A stretch of DNA of 46,406 nucleotides from Geobacter sp. (GTDB taxonomy: Bacteria > Desulfobacterota > Desulfuromonadia > Geobacterales > Geobacteraceae), in assembly GCA_003490025.1 (NCBI GenBank), contig DNJC01000051.1:1-46406 (forward strand), read 5' to 3'. The notes below the pieces were generated by a model. That model was not told the DNA's origin and ran no database searches. It saw only the letters and a list, made by a program, of their open reading frames with translations. Numbering within the stretch: the stretch's first letter is position 1; every line of letters begins with the position of its first letter. Position numbers and translations under genes: made by a program. Positions 1 to 7,175 of the stretch are shown in pieces.

Positions 1-1
1 T

Positions 2-18
2 CCCCCTCCGGGGGAGGG
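2..18. repeat. Pyrimidine/purine palindrome at window edge
   Basis: A short palindrome (CCCCCTCC followed by GGGGGAGGG) of the same kind as those at 6698-6721 and in the longer intergenic repeats of this window. It lies just upstream of the EtfA gene and happens to supply an SD-like GGAGG in front of a GTG at 24. It may be the trailing part of a longer repeat cut by the window edge. Confidence 0.4.
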
Positions 19-50
19 AACTTGTGGACGTTGAATATAGCGGGGGGAAG

Positions 51-1403
51 ATGAGTGAGTTGAAGCCAAAAATTAAAAAGCCGCGGGGTAAGGTGCGGCT
101 GGTTGAAGGAAAGTGCATCGCCTGCGGCGCCCGCTGCCAAAGCAGCTGCCCGGTCGACGGCATCCTGATGAACGAGGCGGGCGAGCCGCAGATCGAACTC
201 TCCAAGTGCATCGGCTGCCTGAAGTGCATCAAGGCCTGCCCGGGATCGGCGCTGGAAATCTTCTACTCGAAGGAAGAGCTGGAAATCCTTGCCTCGCTGG
301 CAGGGCAACAGGATCTCGCCGTGGAGGATGCCGACCCGGAGGAACTTGCGCGCCGTGAACTGGTCGCGGGCTACCGCGGGGTCTGGGTGTTCGTCGAGCA
401 GACCGAAGGGGAGGCGGCCCGCGTTTCGTGGGAACTCCTGGGCAAGGGGAAAGAGCTCGCCAGAAAGCTCGACGTGGAACTCTGTGCGGTCGTCATGGGG
501 GATAAGGTGGAGCACCTCTGCCACGAGGCCTTCAGCTACGGCGCGGACAAGGTTCACCTGGTAGATCAGCCGGTGCTGCACCACTACCGGACCTACCCGT
601 ATCTGGACGCCCTTTGCCATCTGATAGAGCGGTTCAAACCGGAGATCATCCTGATGGGGGCGACCGGAATGGGACGCGACCTCGCCGGCGCGGTAGCTAC
701 GCGCGTGAAGACCGGTCTCACCGCGGACTGCACCGGGCTCGACATCGACGCGAAGCGTAACCTGATGCAGACCCGCCCGGCCTTCGGCGGCAACATCATG
801 GCCACCATCATGTGCGACCGTTTCCGCCCGCAGATGGCGACGGTCCGCTCCCACGTCATGCCGATGCCGGAACAGGTTCCGGGACGCAGCGGGAAAGTCA
901 TCTGCACCGCCTTGCCCATCAGCGAAGAGGACGTCTTCACCAAGGTGTTGCAGGTGATCCGCGACGCCAAGGGCGGGGAGGTCGACATCGCAGGCGCCGA
1001 GTTCATCGTTTCCGGCGGGCGCGGCATGATGGCCAAGGAAAACTTCGCCATCCTGCAGGAACTGGCCGACGAGTTGGGCGGCGTGGTCGGCGCCTCGCGC
1101 AGCGCGGTGGACGCCGGCTGGATGCCGGGCGACCGCCAGGTGGGGCAGACCGGCAAGACGGTGCGGCCGAAGATCTACATCGCCTGCGGCATCTCGGGCG
1201 CCATCCAGCACCTGGTCGGCATGCAGGACTCCGACCTGGTCATCGCCATCAACCGCGACCGCGAGGCCCCCATTTTCGAGGTGGCAAGCTACGGCATCGT
1301 CGGCGACCTCTTCCAGGTGGTTCCCGCCATAACGAGCGTGCTGCGCGAGATGAAGGGCGCCAAGGCCCCGGCCGTTGAGGTGAAAGAGGTCAAGGCGGCG
1401 TAA
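51..1403 (+). CDS. etfA: Electron transfer flavoprotein alpha subunit with N-terminal ferredoxin domain
   Basis: About 450 residues. The N-terminal 65 residues form a two-cluster ferredoxin module: Cys 22, 25, 29 and 33, then Cys 53, 56, 59 and 63 (CIACGARC and CIGCLKCIKACP). The middle is the ETF alpha N-domain. The C-terminal third is the FAD-binding domain, with SGGRGMM, GASRSAVDAGW and the signature from GQTGKTVRPKIYIACGISG to the AINRD segment. The family passes electrons from acyl-CoA dehydrogenases, together with EtfB, to a membrane quinone reductase. The ferredoxin extension is typical of ETFs in anaerobes such as Geobacter. The ATG at 51 has a GGGGGAAG stretch before it. A GTG at 24 with a GGAGG is possible but would start inside a repeat-like palindrome. 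The next gene is the likely electron acceptor. EtfB presumably lies upstream, outside the window. Confidence 0.93.
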   Translation: MSELKPKIKKPRGKVRLVEGKCIACGARCQSSCPVDGILMNEAGEPQIELSKCIGCLKCIKACPGSALEIFYSKEELEILASLAGQQDLAVEDADPEELARRELVAGYRGVWVFVEQTEGEAARVSWELLGKGKELARKLDVELCAVVMGDKVEHLCHEAFSYGADKVHLVDQPVLHHYRTYPYLDALCHLIERFKPEIILMGATGMGRDLAGAVATRVKTGLTADCTGLDIDAKRNLMQTRPAFGGNIMATIMCDRFRPQMATVRSHVMPMPEQVPGRSGKVICTALPISEEDVFTKVLQVIRDAKGGEVDIAGAEFIVSGGRGMMAKENFAILQELADELGGVVGASRSAVDAGWMPGDRQVGQTGKTVRPKIYIACGISGAIQHLVGMQDSDLVIAINRDREAPIFEVASYGIVGDLFQVVPAITSVLREMKGAKAPAVEVKEVKAA

Positions 1404-1456
1404 GGGAAACGGGGAGTGCCGTCTGTTCTCCTTGCACCTTTGCCGTCCTGTAAAAA

Positions 1457-1580
1457 CTCTCCCTCGCCCTTTGGGAGAGGGTCGGGGTGAGGGCGCCGCT
1501 ACCAGCGACAATGCGTCAATGGGGTTGGGGCACCGCTTGGGGCACCGCCCTCACCCTAGCCCTCTCCCAAAGGGCGAGGG
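1457..1580. repeat. Inverted pair of dispersed palindromic repeats (family A)
   Basis: Two copies of a roughly 40-base element face each other: 1457-1500 on plus (CTCCCTCGCCCTTTGGGAGA, then GTCGGGGTGAGGGCG) and about 1543-1580 in the opposite orientation. Each has an inner hairpin (CTCCC...GGGAG). Further copies occur at 5253-5291, 14451-14490, 14568-14607 and 14638-14682. They lie between genes and read through by chance as LTPALSRRARE-type peptides. Confidence 0.8.
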
Positions 1581-1596
1581 GACATGGACTTCCCCT

Positions 1597-1708
1597 CGTT
1601 CCCAAGCTCAAGCTTGGGAACGCACAGCAACCGGAAGCTTCGCTTCCTCTCATGATGCAAAGCTGGAGCTTTGCGACCAGCCCGTTCCCAAGCTGGAGCT
1701 TGGGAACG
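1597..1708. repeat. Cluster of AAGCT-core palindromes (family C)
   Basis: Two 26-base palindromes at 1597-1622 and 1683-1708 share arms CGTTCCCAAGCT and AGCTTGGGAACG and differ only at the centre. Between them lie shorter palindromes, GGAAGCTTCGCTTCC and GCAAAGCTGGAGCTTTGC, with a similar AGCT core. The cluster fills the gap before the membrane oxidoreductase gene and ends about 15 bases before its ribosome-binding site. Confidence 0.8.
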
Positions 1709-1731
1709 AGGAGGATATAGAAGGAATGAAC

Positions 1732-3705
1732 ATGCAACCAGATCCCGTCATCTTCACACCTTTACTGCTGCTTTCCTGCGCCATTTTCGCCTGGAGTTGC
1801 TACCGCCGCTTCAACCTGGTATCCGTAGGCGAGGGGGAAGATCGCTTTTCCAACGTCCCGGAAAGACTCAAAGGGATGCTCCAGTTCGCCTTCCTGCAGA
1901 AACGGGTGGTGAGCCGTCCCTTCGGCGTCAATCATGCCTTCATCTTCTGGTCGTTCCTGGTGCTGGCGATCGCCAACACGGAGTTCCTGATCGCGGGGGT
2001 CTTCCCTGCTGCACGCCTTTCCGCGCTGCTGCCGGCGCTCGTGTATCAGCCGCTGCTCTTCGCCTTCGACGTAGTTTCCCTTCTTGCCCTGGCCGCCGTA
2101 GTCATCGCCCTGGTGAGAAGGGCCGTGGCGCCTCCCTACCAAGGAGCCCGCACCGGCGAGGCGTTCGGGATACTCTCCATGATCGGCACGCTGATGCTTG
2201 CCTATTTCGGCGTCCACTCGGCAGAGATAGCCCTGGGATACGGGGCGGCGGCCCAGGCCATGCCTGTCTCGTCGGCGCTGGCCGGCGCGCTCTCGGGGAT
2301 GGACGGCGGGAGGCTGGAAACTTTGGCCCAGCTGTCGTGGTGGCTGCATGCGGCAGTGCTCCTGTTCTTCCTGAACTACCTTCCCTACAGCAAGCACATG
2401 CACATCCTCGCCGCCATCCCGAACTGCTATTTCAAGGGACTCGATCAGCCGAACACGCAGCCTCGCGAGGAGTTCGCCGAGGGGAACAGCTACGGCGCCG
2501 GCAGCGCCGACGGGTTCAGCTGGAAGGATCTCTTCGATTCCTTCTCCTGCACCGAGTGCGGTCGCTGCGAGAAAGGGTGCCCGGCAGCCGGCACCGGCAA
2601 GCCGCTCAACCCGCGCCGCGTCATGCACGACATAAAGGTGAACCTCCTTGCCAACGGTCCGCTGCTGCTTCGCGACGGCGTGGCGACGGTGCCGATCATC
2701 GGCGAAACCGACGGGAGCGTAAGCCCCGACGCGCTCTGGTCCTGCACCACCTGCGGCGCCTGCCTGGCCGCCTGCCCCGTGTTCATCGAGCAGATGCCTA
2801 AGATCGTCAAGATGCGCAGGCACCTGGTGCAGATGGAGGCGGAGTTCCCCGAGGAACTCCTGAACCTCTTCGAGAACATGGAGCAGCGTTCCAATCCCTG
2901 GGGGATCGCCCCGGGCGAGCGCAGCAAATGGGTGGGAAGCCTCGACGTGAAGCAGTTCGACGCCGGGAGCACCGAGTACCTCTTCTACGTCGGGTGCGCC
3001 GGGTCCTTCGATTCGAGGAGCAAGCAGGTAACCCTCGCCATGGCGCAGATCCTCGACGCCGCGGGCGTGTCCTGGGGGATCCTCGGCAAGGAAGAGAAGT
3101 GCTGCGGGGACAGCCTGCGCAGGCTGGGGAACGAGTACCTCTTCGACAAGATGGCGCGGGAGAACGTGGCGCTATTCCAGGAAAAGAAGGTGCAGAAGGT
3201 GATCACCCAGTGCCCCCACTGCTTCACGACGCTGAAGAACGACTACCGCCAGTACGGGCTGGAGCTGGAGGTGATCCCGCACGCGGAGCTGATCGATTCG
3301 CTCATGGCGCAGGGAAAACTGAAGCTCAATCATCATGAGAAGAAAGGCGGGAACATCGTATTTCACGACTCCTGCTACCTTGGAAGGCACAACGGCGTCT
3401 ACGAGGCGCCCAGGTCCGTGATCGCCCGGGCGACCGGCAGCGTCCCGACCGAGATGGAGAGGAACAGGGAAAACTCCTTCTGCTGCGGCGCAGGCGGCGG
3501 GCGGATGTGGATGGAAGAGCATCTCGGCGAGAGGATCAACCTGAATCGCGTGGACGAGGCGCTGAAGAAATCCCCCGGCACCATCTGCGTCACCTGCCCG
3601 TTCTGCATGACCATGATGGAGGACGGAGTGAAGGAGCGCGGCAGCGAGACCAGGGTGAAGGATATTGCCGAGCTGGTGGCTGAGGGGCTGAAGGCTAGGG
3701 GCTAG
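1732..3705 (+). CDS. Membrane FeS oxidoreductase, probable ETF:menaquinone oxidoreductase (EMO type)
   Basis: About 657 residues. The N-terminal ~240 residues hold five or so membrane segments with several His residues (NHAF, GVHS, WWLHA, SKHMH), as in NarI-like haem b domains. Next come two 4Fe-4S motifs (CTECGRCEKGCP and CTTCGACLAACP). Two CCG-type cysteine-rich domains follow (GCAG...EKCCGD...CPHC and HDSCYLGR...CCGAGGG...CPFC), as in heterodisulfide reductase subunits. This architecture, next to etfA, is that of the membrane ETF:menaquinone oxidoreductases of anaerobic fatty-acid and aromatic degraders. It should move electrons from reduced ETF to menaquinone. ATG 1732 has AAGGA six bases upstream; ATG 1726, two codons earlier, is the alternative. 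The last codons and the stop lie inside a G-rich repeat. The assignment of family is firm and the exact partner is inferred from position. Confidence 0.9.
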   Translation: MQPDPVIFTPLLLLSCAIFAWSCYRRFNLVSVGEGEDRFSNVPERLKGMLQFAFLQKRVVSRPFGVNHAFIFWSFLVLAIANTEFLIAGVFPAARLSALLPALVYQPLLFAFDVVSLLALAAVVIALVRRAVAPPYQGARTGEAFGILSMIGTLMLAYFGVHSAEIALGYGAAAQAMPVSSALAGALSGMDGGRLETLAQLSWWLHAAVLLFFLNYLPYSKHMHILAAIPNCYFKGLDQPNTQPREEFAEGNSYGAGSADGFSWKDLFDSFSCTECGRCEKGCPAAGTGKPLNPRRVMHDIKVNLLANGPLLLRDGVATVPIIGETDGSVSPDALWSCTTCGACLAACPVFIEQMPKIVKMRRHLVQMEAEFPEELLNLFENMEQRSNPWGIAPGERSKWVGSLDVKQFDAGSTEYLFYVGCAGSFDSRSKQVTLAMAQILDAAGVSWGILGKEEKCCGDSLRRLGNEYLFDKMARENVALFQEKKVQKVITQCPHCFTTLKNDYRQYGLELEVIPHAELIDSLMAQGKLKLNHHEKKGGNIVFHDSCYLGRHNGVYEAPRSVIARATGSVPTEMERNRENSFCCGAGGGRMWMEEHLGERINLNRVDEALKKSPGTICVTCPFCMTMMEDGVKERGSETRVKDIAELVAEGLKARG

Positions 3706-3730
3706 GGGTTGGGGGCTGGGGGCTGGGGGG
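3694..3730 (+). repeat. G-rich GGGGCTAGGGG-type repeat (family E)
   Basis: A run of GGGG blocks separated by CTA, TT or CT, with at least five G-tracts of four or more in 37 bases. It could form a G-quadruplex on the plus strand. It overlaps the 3' end of the preceding gene and supplies its stop codon (TAG 3703-3705). Related copies are at 5180-5209 (plus) and about 6730-6757 (as C-rich on plus). Confidence 0.65.
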
Positions 3731-3779
3731 CAAGCCGCCGTCCTTGCGGGGATCCTCCCCTCGGAGTGAGCAGCAACTA

Positions 3780-3804
3780 TCGCGGCAGTAGTGCCGCTCC
3801 TGCA
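3780..3804 (+). repeat. REP-like GCGGCA/TGCCGC hairpin (family B)
   Basis: CGCGGCAGTAGTGCCGCTCC, a short hairpin with GCGGCA and TGCCGC arms followed by a conserved TCCTRCA tail. Other copies are at 5296-5325, 6614-6638 (minus), 14492-14520 and 42772-42794 (minus). All are intergenic. The layout resembles bacterial REP sequences. Confidence 0.65.
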
Positions 3805-3830
3805 CGCTGCTGCGGGAGCAGGGAGAATTT

Positions 3831-5171
3831 ATGCAAAACTGTGCCGTGGCACTGTACGAGACCTCGCCGGTCACCGAACCGGCCCTGCTTGAGCACCCCT
3901 CCAAGCTGTTCGTGGAAACGACCAGCCGCTGCAACCTGAACTGCGTCATGTGCATGAAGCAGAACGCCGATGGCACCCACCGGCATGAGGGTGACCTCGA
4001 CCTGCGGACCTTCCAGGCACTGGAGCCGGCCTTCCCGAACCTGGAGGCATTGGTGTTGAACGGAGTTGGAGAGCCTCTTCTCAACCCGCGACTGGAGCAG
4101 TTCGTGGGCCGCGCGAAGAAGCTGATGCCTGCGGGAAGCTGGACAGGGTTTCAGTCCAACGGCCTGCTTCTCTCGAACCTCCGTGCCATATCGCTGCTCG
4201 ATGCCGGGATCGACAGGATCTGTCTCTCCATGGACGGTGTCGATGCCACGACCTTCAGCGCCATCCGGGCCGGGAGCCAGCTGGCCGACCTGGAGCATGC
4301 CTGCAACGCGCTGGCCGCGGCCAAGGTCGCCTGCGGCAGGCCGGAAATGGAGATCGGCGTCGAGTTCGTGGTCATGCAGGACAACCTGCCGCAGCTTCCC
4401 GCCGCACTTGCCTGGGCCGCCGAGCGCGGCGTCACCTACGCGCTGGTGTCTCACCTGCATCCTTTCGACGAGCCTCACCTGGACCAGTGCAGCTACGATA
4501 TCTGCACTGACGAGGCGATCTCCTTGTTCCAGTGCTGGAAGAACAAGGCGGAGTTGAAGGGGGTGGAAATCGGGCGCTACTTCGACGTGCTCTGGACCTA
4601 CAGCAAGAATCCGCAGGAGCGTCAGATAGTGGATTTCGTGGCGGCGATGAAGGCGGACGCGCAGCAGCGCGGCGTCACGCTTGACCTGAAGAGGCTCTTT
4701 GCCCTGGATATGGGCAGGATCCACGAGAGCCAGGTGTGGTTTGAAGAGGCGGCGCAGGTGGCGCGCAGGGTGGGTATCGATCTGCGGCTGCCGGAGATAG
4801 CGCGCAGGGAGAAACGAGTCTGCAACTTCGTGGAAACGGGGAGCGCCTTTGTCTCCTGGGACGGCGGCATGCACCCGTGCTACCACCTCTGGCACCAGTG
4901 CCGTTCGTTCGCCAACGGCTGGCTGCACCCGGTACAGCCGAAGGCCTTCGGCGCCGTCCCCCATCGCGGCGTGCTGGAGATATGGAACAGCGCCGACTTC
5001 CGGCGCTTCCGCCAGAACGTGCTGCGCCACGACTACCCCTCCTGCTCCGAGTGCAACTGTTCGCCCTGCGACCTGGTCCAGGCGGAGAAGTTCGACCAGG
5101 ACTGCTACGTCAACACCGAGCCGTGCGGCAGCTGCCTCTGGAGTTCCGGCGTGTTCCGGTGCATGGACTGA
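3831..5171 (+). CDS. Radical SAM/SPASM-type protein, substrate unknown
   Basis: 446 residues. The radical SAM cluster motif CNLNCVMC has Cys 34, 38 and 41, followed by a GVGEPL motif typical of the SAM-binding loop. The C-terminal ~110 residues carry many Cys (RVCNF, HPCYHLWHQC, YPSCSECNCSPC, EPCGSC), enough for one or two auxiliary FeS clusters as in SPASM domains. Such enzymes modify peptides or help mature metalloenzymes. I recall a Geobacter group annotated as putative metalloenzyme maturases that this resembles, but that is from memory. No precursor peptide or metalloenzyme gene is adjacent. ATG 3831 has GGGAGAA about six bases upstream. Repeat-filled gaps on both sides suggest a monocistronic gene. 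Confidence 0.85.
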   Translation: MQNCAVALYETSPVTEPALLEHPSKLFVETTSRCNLNCVMCMKQNADGTHRHEGDLDLRTFQALEPAFPNLEALVLNGVGEPLLNPRLEQFVGRAKKLMPAGSWTGFQSNGLLLSNLRAISLLDAGIDRICLSMDGVDATTFSAIRAGSQLADLEHACNALAAAKVACGRPEMEIGVEFVVMQDNLPQLPAALAWAAERGVTYALVSHLHPFDEPHLDQCSYDICTDEAISLFQCWKNKAELKGVEIGRYFDVLWTYSKNPQERQIVDFVAAMKADAQQRGVTLDLKRLFALDMGRIHESQVWFEEAAQVARRVGIDLRLPEIARREKRVCNFVETGSAFVSWDGGMHPCYHLWHQCRSFANGWLHPVQPKAFGAVPHRGVLEIWNSADFRRFRQNVLRHDYPSCSECNCSPCDLVQAEKFDQDCYVNTEPCGSCLWSSGVFRCMD

Positions 5172-5179
5172 AAAACCGA

Positions 5180-5325
5180 GGGGCTAGGGGCTGGGGACTA
5201 GGGGCTAGGAAAATCGGGAGCTAGTCGCCAGAGGTTGGCGGTTGGTCCCCATTCCCCCTCGCCCTCCGGGAGAGGGCCGGGGTGAGGGCGCCGAATCGCG
5301 GCAGGAATGCCGTGCCGCTCCTACA
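5180..5325 (+). repeat. Composite intergenic repeat block (families E, A and B)
   Basis: A G-rich GGGGCTAGGGGCTGGGG stretch (5180-5209), a family A palindrome (about 5253-5291) and a family B hairpin (5296-5325) follow one another between the radical SAM gene and the convergent lipoprotein gene. The family B copy has an extra GTGCC inserted after its hairpin. The block ends only ten bases from the lipoprotein stop codon and may act as a transcription end for both genes. Confidence 0.7.
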
Positions 5326-5334
5326 GGAACCCGT

Positions 5335-6594
5335 CTACTTGTAAAAGCTCACGTTGTCGATCCAGAAGGTCCCTCCTGCCGCCGCTTCTTGCCCCTTGAT
5401 CCCGAATCTTGCCGCGTCAACGCGGTTCAGCCTGAGCAACTGGTCGCCCGACTGGGCGCCGAAGTTGTTCGCCCCCTTCTTGATCCATTTACGGTTCACC
5501 ACAAGTGATTCGAACGGGATCCTGACCTTCTTCCACTGCGGGGTCACCACGAAACCGCCAATGAAATTGTCAATCCGGTTCGGGTCCTCCGGCATCGAGG
5601 AGAGGAGCTGGAAAACCGCATCCATCTCCTCCGTCCCCTTTACGTAAAGCTCCATTCCCTTGTACTGGGACAGGTCCCTTTTAGCCGCAGTGGCGGCATT
5701 GACGAAGTTGTCGTGCTGACCGGCAGAGAAGTCGACCCGGATGGAAGAGCGGGAGTCCTGGGCGCCCGTGGAGCGGTCGATGCTCACCTTGAAGGTGTCA
5801 TCCCCGGAGCCGTGACGGCCGAGGTTCCAGGTCGGGAAGCTTTCGCCCTCGAACCCTTCTGAAAGTGCCGACACATCCCTCCTGTCAGCAGGTTTCATGA
5901 GGGGCGTCTTCTCGGAGATGGCTGCGATGACCTGGGCGGTCCTCACGTTCACCACCCTGAGATTCACCATCCATTCACCTCCTGTCTGGGCCAGCGTGCC
6001 GGTGAGGAGGATGTCTGCGCTCACGATCTTTTCCGTCATCGATTCAGCCGGTTCCTGGGTAAGGCCGCTCTGGCTCAGCCTGATTTCGTCCAGCACCGAC
6101 TTCAGCTTGCTCCTCTCCAGCACCACGAACTGGCCGGAATCGACCAACTCGTTGGTGAGGGATTCGAGCAGGATCTTCCCCATGTCGCTCCCCGGGTCGT
6201 TGATCACCTCGAAATCCACCACAGCCAGGAACTTTTTCGGAATGGAAATCTGCACCGCGCTTCCCGGGGCAAACTGAGCTTCCTTTTCTCCCTTTACCGC
6301 CAGCGTGTTCTTCACCACCCGGCGGATCACTACCGGCACGCCGTTTATCTCGGTCCTGCCACCCTCGACGAAGACGGTCTTGTTGATGACCTTCCGTGCG
6401 ATTTCGGCAACATAGGAAGTGCTCGGCGGCGGCTCGGGATAGGTGACGGAGAGTTCCGCCTCCTGGCCCTGGGCCTTCAGCACCGTACCGGTAAGAGAAA
6501 CAGTGGCGTCCACCTTGTCGGCAGCGGTGCGTGAGGTCGCACAGCCGAAGAAAGACATCGACAACACGAGAAGAATCAGAAGTTTAAATTTCAC
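5335..6594 (-). CDS. CsgG/FlgO-like lipoprotein with C-terminal carbohydrate-binding-like domain
   Basis: About 419 residues from a GTG at 6594, which has GGAGG six bases upstream. Longer readings would start inside a family B repeat. The N-terminus (VKFKLLILLVLSMSFFGC) is a lipoprotein signal with the lipobox Cys. Residues ~120-250 resemble the CsgG/FlgO type domain: FLAVVDFEVI, a GKILLESLTNELVDSGQF segment, VVLERSKLKSVLDE, and SADILLTGTL. The last ~150 residues look like a beta-sandwich of the CIA30/carbohydrate-binding kind (KGMELYVKG, WKKVRIPFESL, FWIDNVSFYK). CsgG relatives act at the outer membrane or periplasm in secretion or flagellar assembly. The role of this protein is unknown. It is a single gene, transcribed toward the radical SAM gene. 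Confidence 0.75.
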   Translation of the reverse strand: MKFKLLILLVLSMSFFGCATSRTAADKVDATVSLTGTVLKAQGQEAELSVTYPEPPPSTSYVAEIARKVINKTVFVEGGRTEINGVPVVIRRVVKNTLAVKGEKEAQFAPGSAVQISIPKKFLAVVDFEVINDPGSDMGKILLESLTNELVDSGQFVVLERSKLKSVLDEIRLSQSGLTQEPAESMTEKIVSADILLTGTLAQTGGEWMVNLRVVNVRTAQVIAAISEKTPLMKPADRRDVSALSEGFEGESFPTWNLGRHGSGDDTFKVSIDRSTGAQDSRSSIRVDFSAGQHDNFVNAATAAKRDLSQYKGMELYVKGTEEMDAVFQLLSSMPEDPNRIDNFIGGFVVTPQWKKVRIPFESLVVNRKWIKKGANNFGAQSGDQLLRLNRVDAARFGIKGQEAAAGGTFWIDNVSFYK

Positions 6595-6613
6595 GAACCA
6601 CCTCCGGCACATT

Positions 6614-6638
6614 GTAAGAGCGGCATTCTTGCCGCGAT
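6614..6638 (-). repeat. REP-like hairpin (family B), minus orientation
   Basis: GAGCGGCATTCTTGCCGCGA on plus, the reverse complement of the family B hairpin. It sits just upstream of the lipoprotein's ribosome-binding site, so it is probably within or near the 5' untranslated region. It argues against the longer N-terminal extension of that gene. Confidence 0.6.
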
Positions 6639-6690
6639 TGGTTCTGCTCATCGCGAGGGACATCCAGAAGGACGGCAGCGGCTTGCCCCC

Positions 6691-6757
6691 CTCCCGACCT
6701 CCCCCCTCCGGGGGGAGGAGATGACGGCCCAGCCCCCAGCCCAGCCCCCAGCCCCTG
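6691..6757. repeat. C-rich repeat block (palindrome plus family E, minus)
   Basis: A palindrome of the CCCCCTCCGGGGGGAGG type (6698-6721) followed by CCCAGCCCCCAGCC units (6730-6757), the complement of the G-rich family E repeat. It lies immediately downstream of the minus-strand gene 6760-7173. Confidence 0.55.
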
Positions 6758-6759
6758 CC

Positions 6760-7173
6760 TTACAAATCTCCCGTCATCTCCTGCAGCAGGTACAGCTTCA
6801 CGTTCACCAGCCTCACGCACTCCACCACCTCGCGCAGGCTGTCTACGTCGAGGCCGCACTCCTCGTCGATCCCCTGGAAATACGGGTATCCCTTGGGAAG
6901 CGGGGTGAGCGCGCCGTCCTTGAGCAGCATGACGTCAACCAGGTCGTTCACGCGTCCCTCGGCCTCCCACGGGTCTCGGTAGTTGAACTGCCGCGCCACC
7001 ACGTGCAGCCCCATCCCGTTTTCAAAAAGCGCCTTCACCTCGAAGGAGAACTCCCGGGGGGCGCTGTAGCTTTCGCTTCGGCCGGATCGCACCATAACCT
7101 CGGCCCCGGCATCTCGCAGCAACTCTCCCACCATTTCGGCGGTCATCGGCTGCGGGTTCAACGTGTCATGCAT
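6760..7173 (-). CDS. Small protein of unknown function, third gene of MoxR-VWA operon
   Basis: 137 residues from ATG 7173, with GGAGG seven bases upstream inside the end of the previous gene. The start lies two bases after that gene's stop, so translation is probably coupled. The protein is acidic, soluble and lacks a signal peptide or membrane segment. The central part (FSFEVKALFENGMGLHVVAR) and the C-terminal helix look well ordered. I do not recognise the family. Its position suggests it works with the ATPase and VWA-like protein, perhaps as an adaptor or substrate. That is inference from context only. Confidence 0.75.
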   Translation of the reverse strand: MHDTLNPQPMTAEMVGELLRDAGAEVMVRSGRSESYSAPREFSFEVKALFENGMGLHVVARQFNYRDPWEAEGRVNDLVDVMLLKDGALTPLPKGYPYFQGIDEECGLDVDSLREVVECVRLVNVKLYLLQEMTGDL

Positions 7174-7175
7174 GT

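Noticed and set aside
1432..1731. N-terminal extension of the membrane oxidoreductase
   Set aside because: It translates the palindromic repeats. The membrane domain begins right after ATG 1732.
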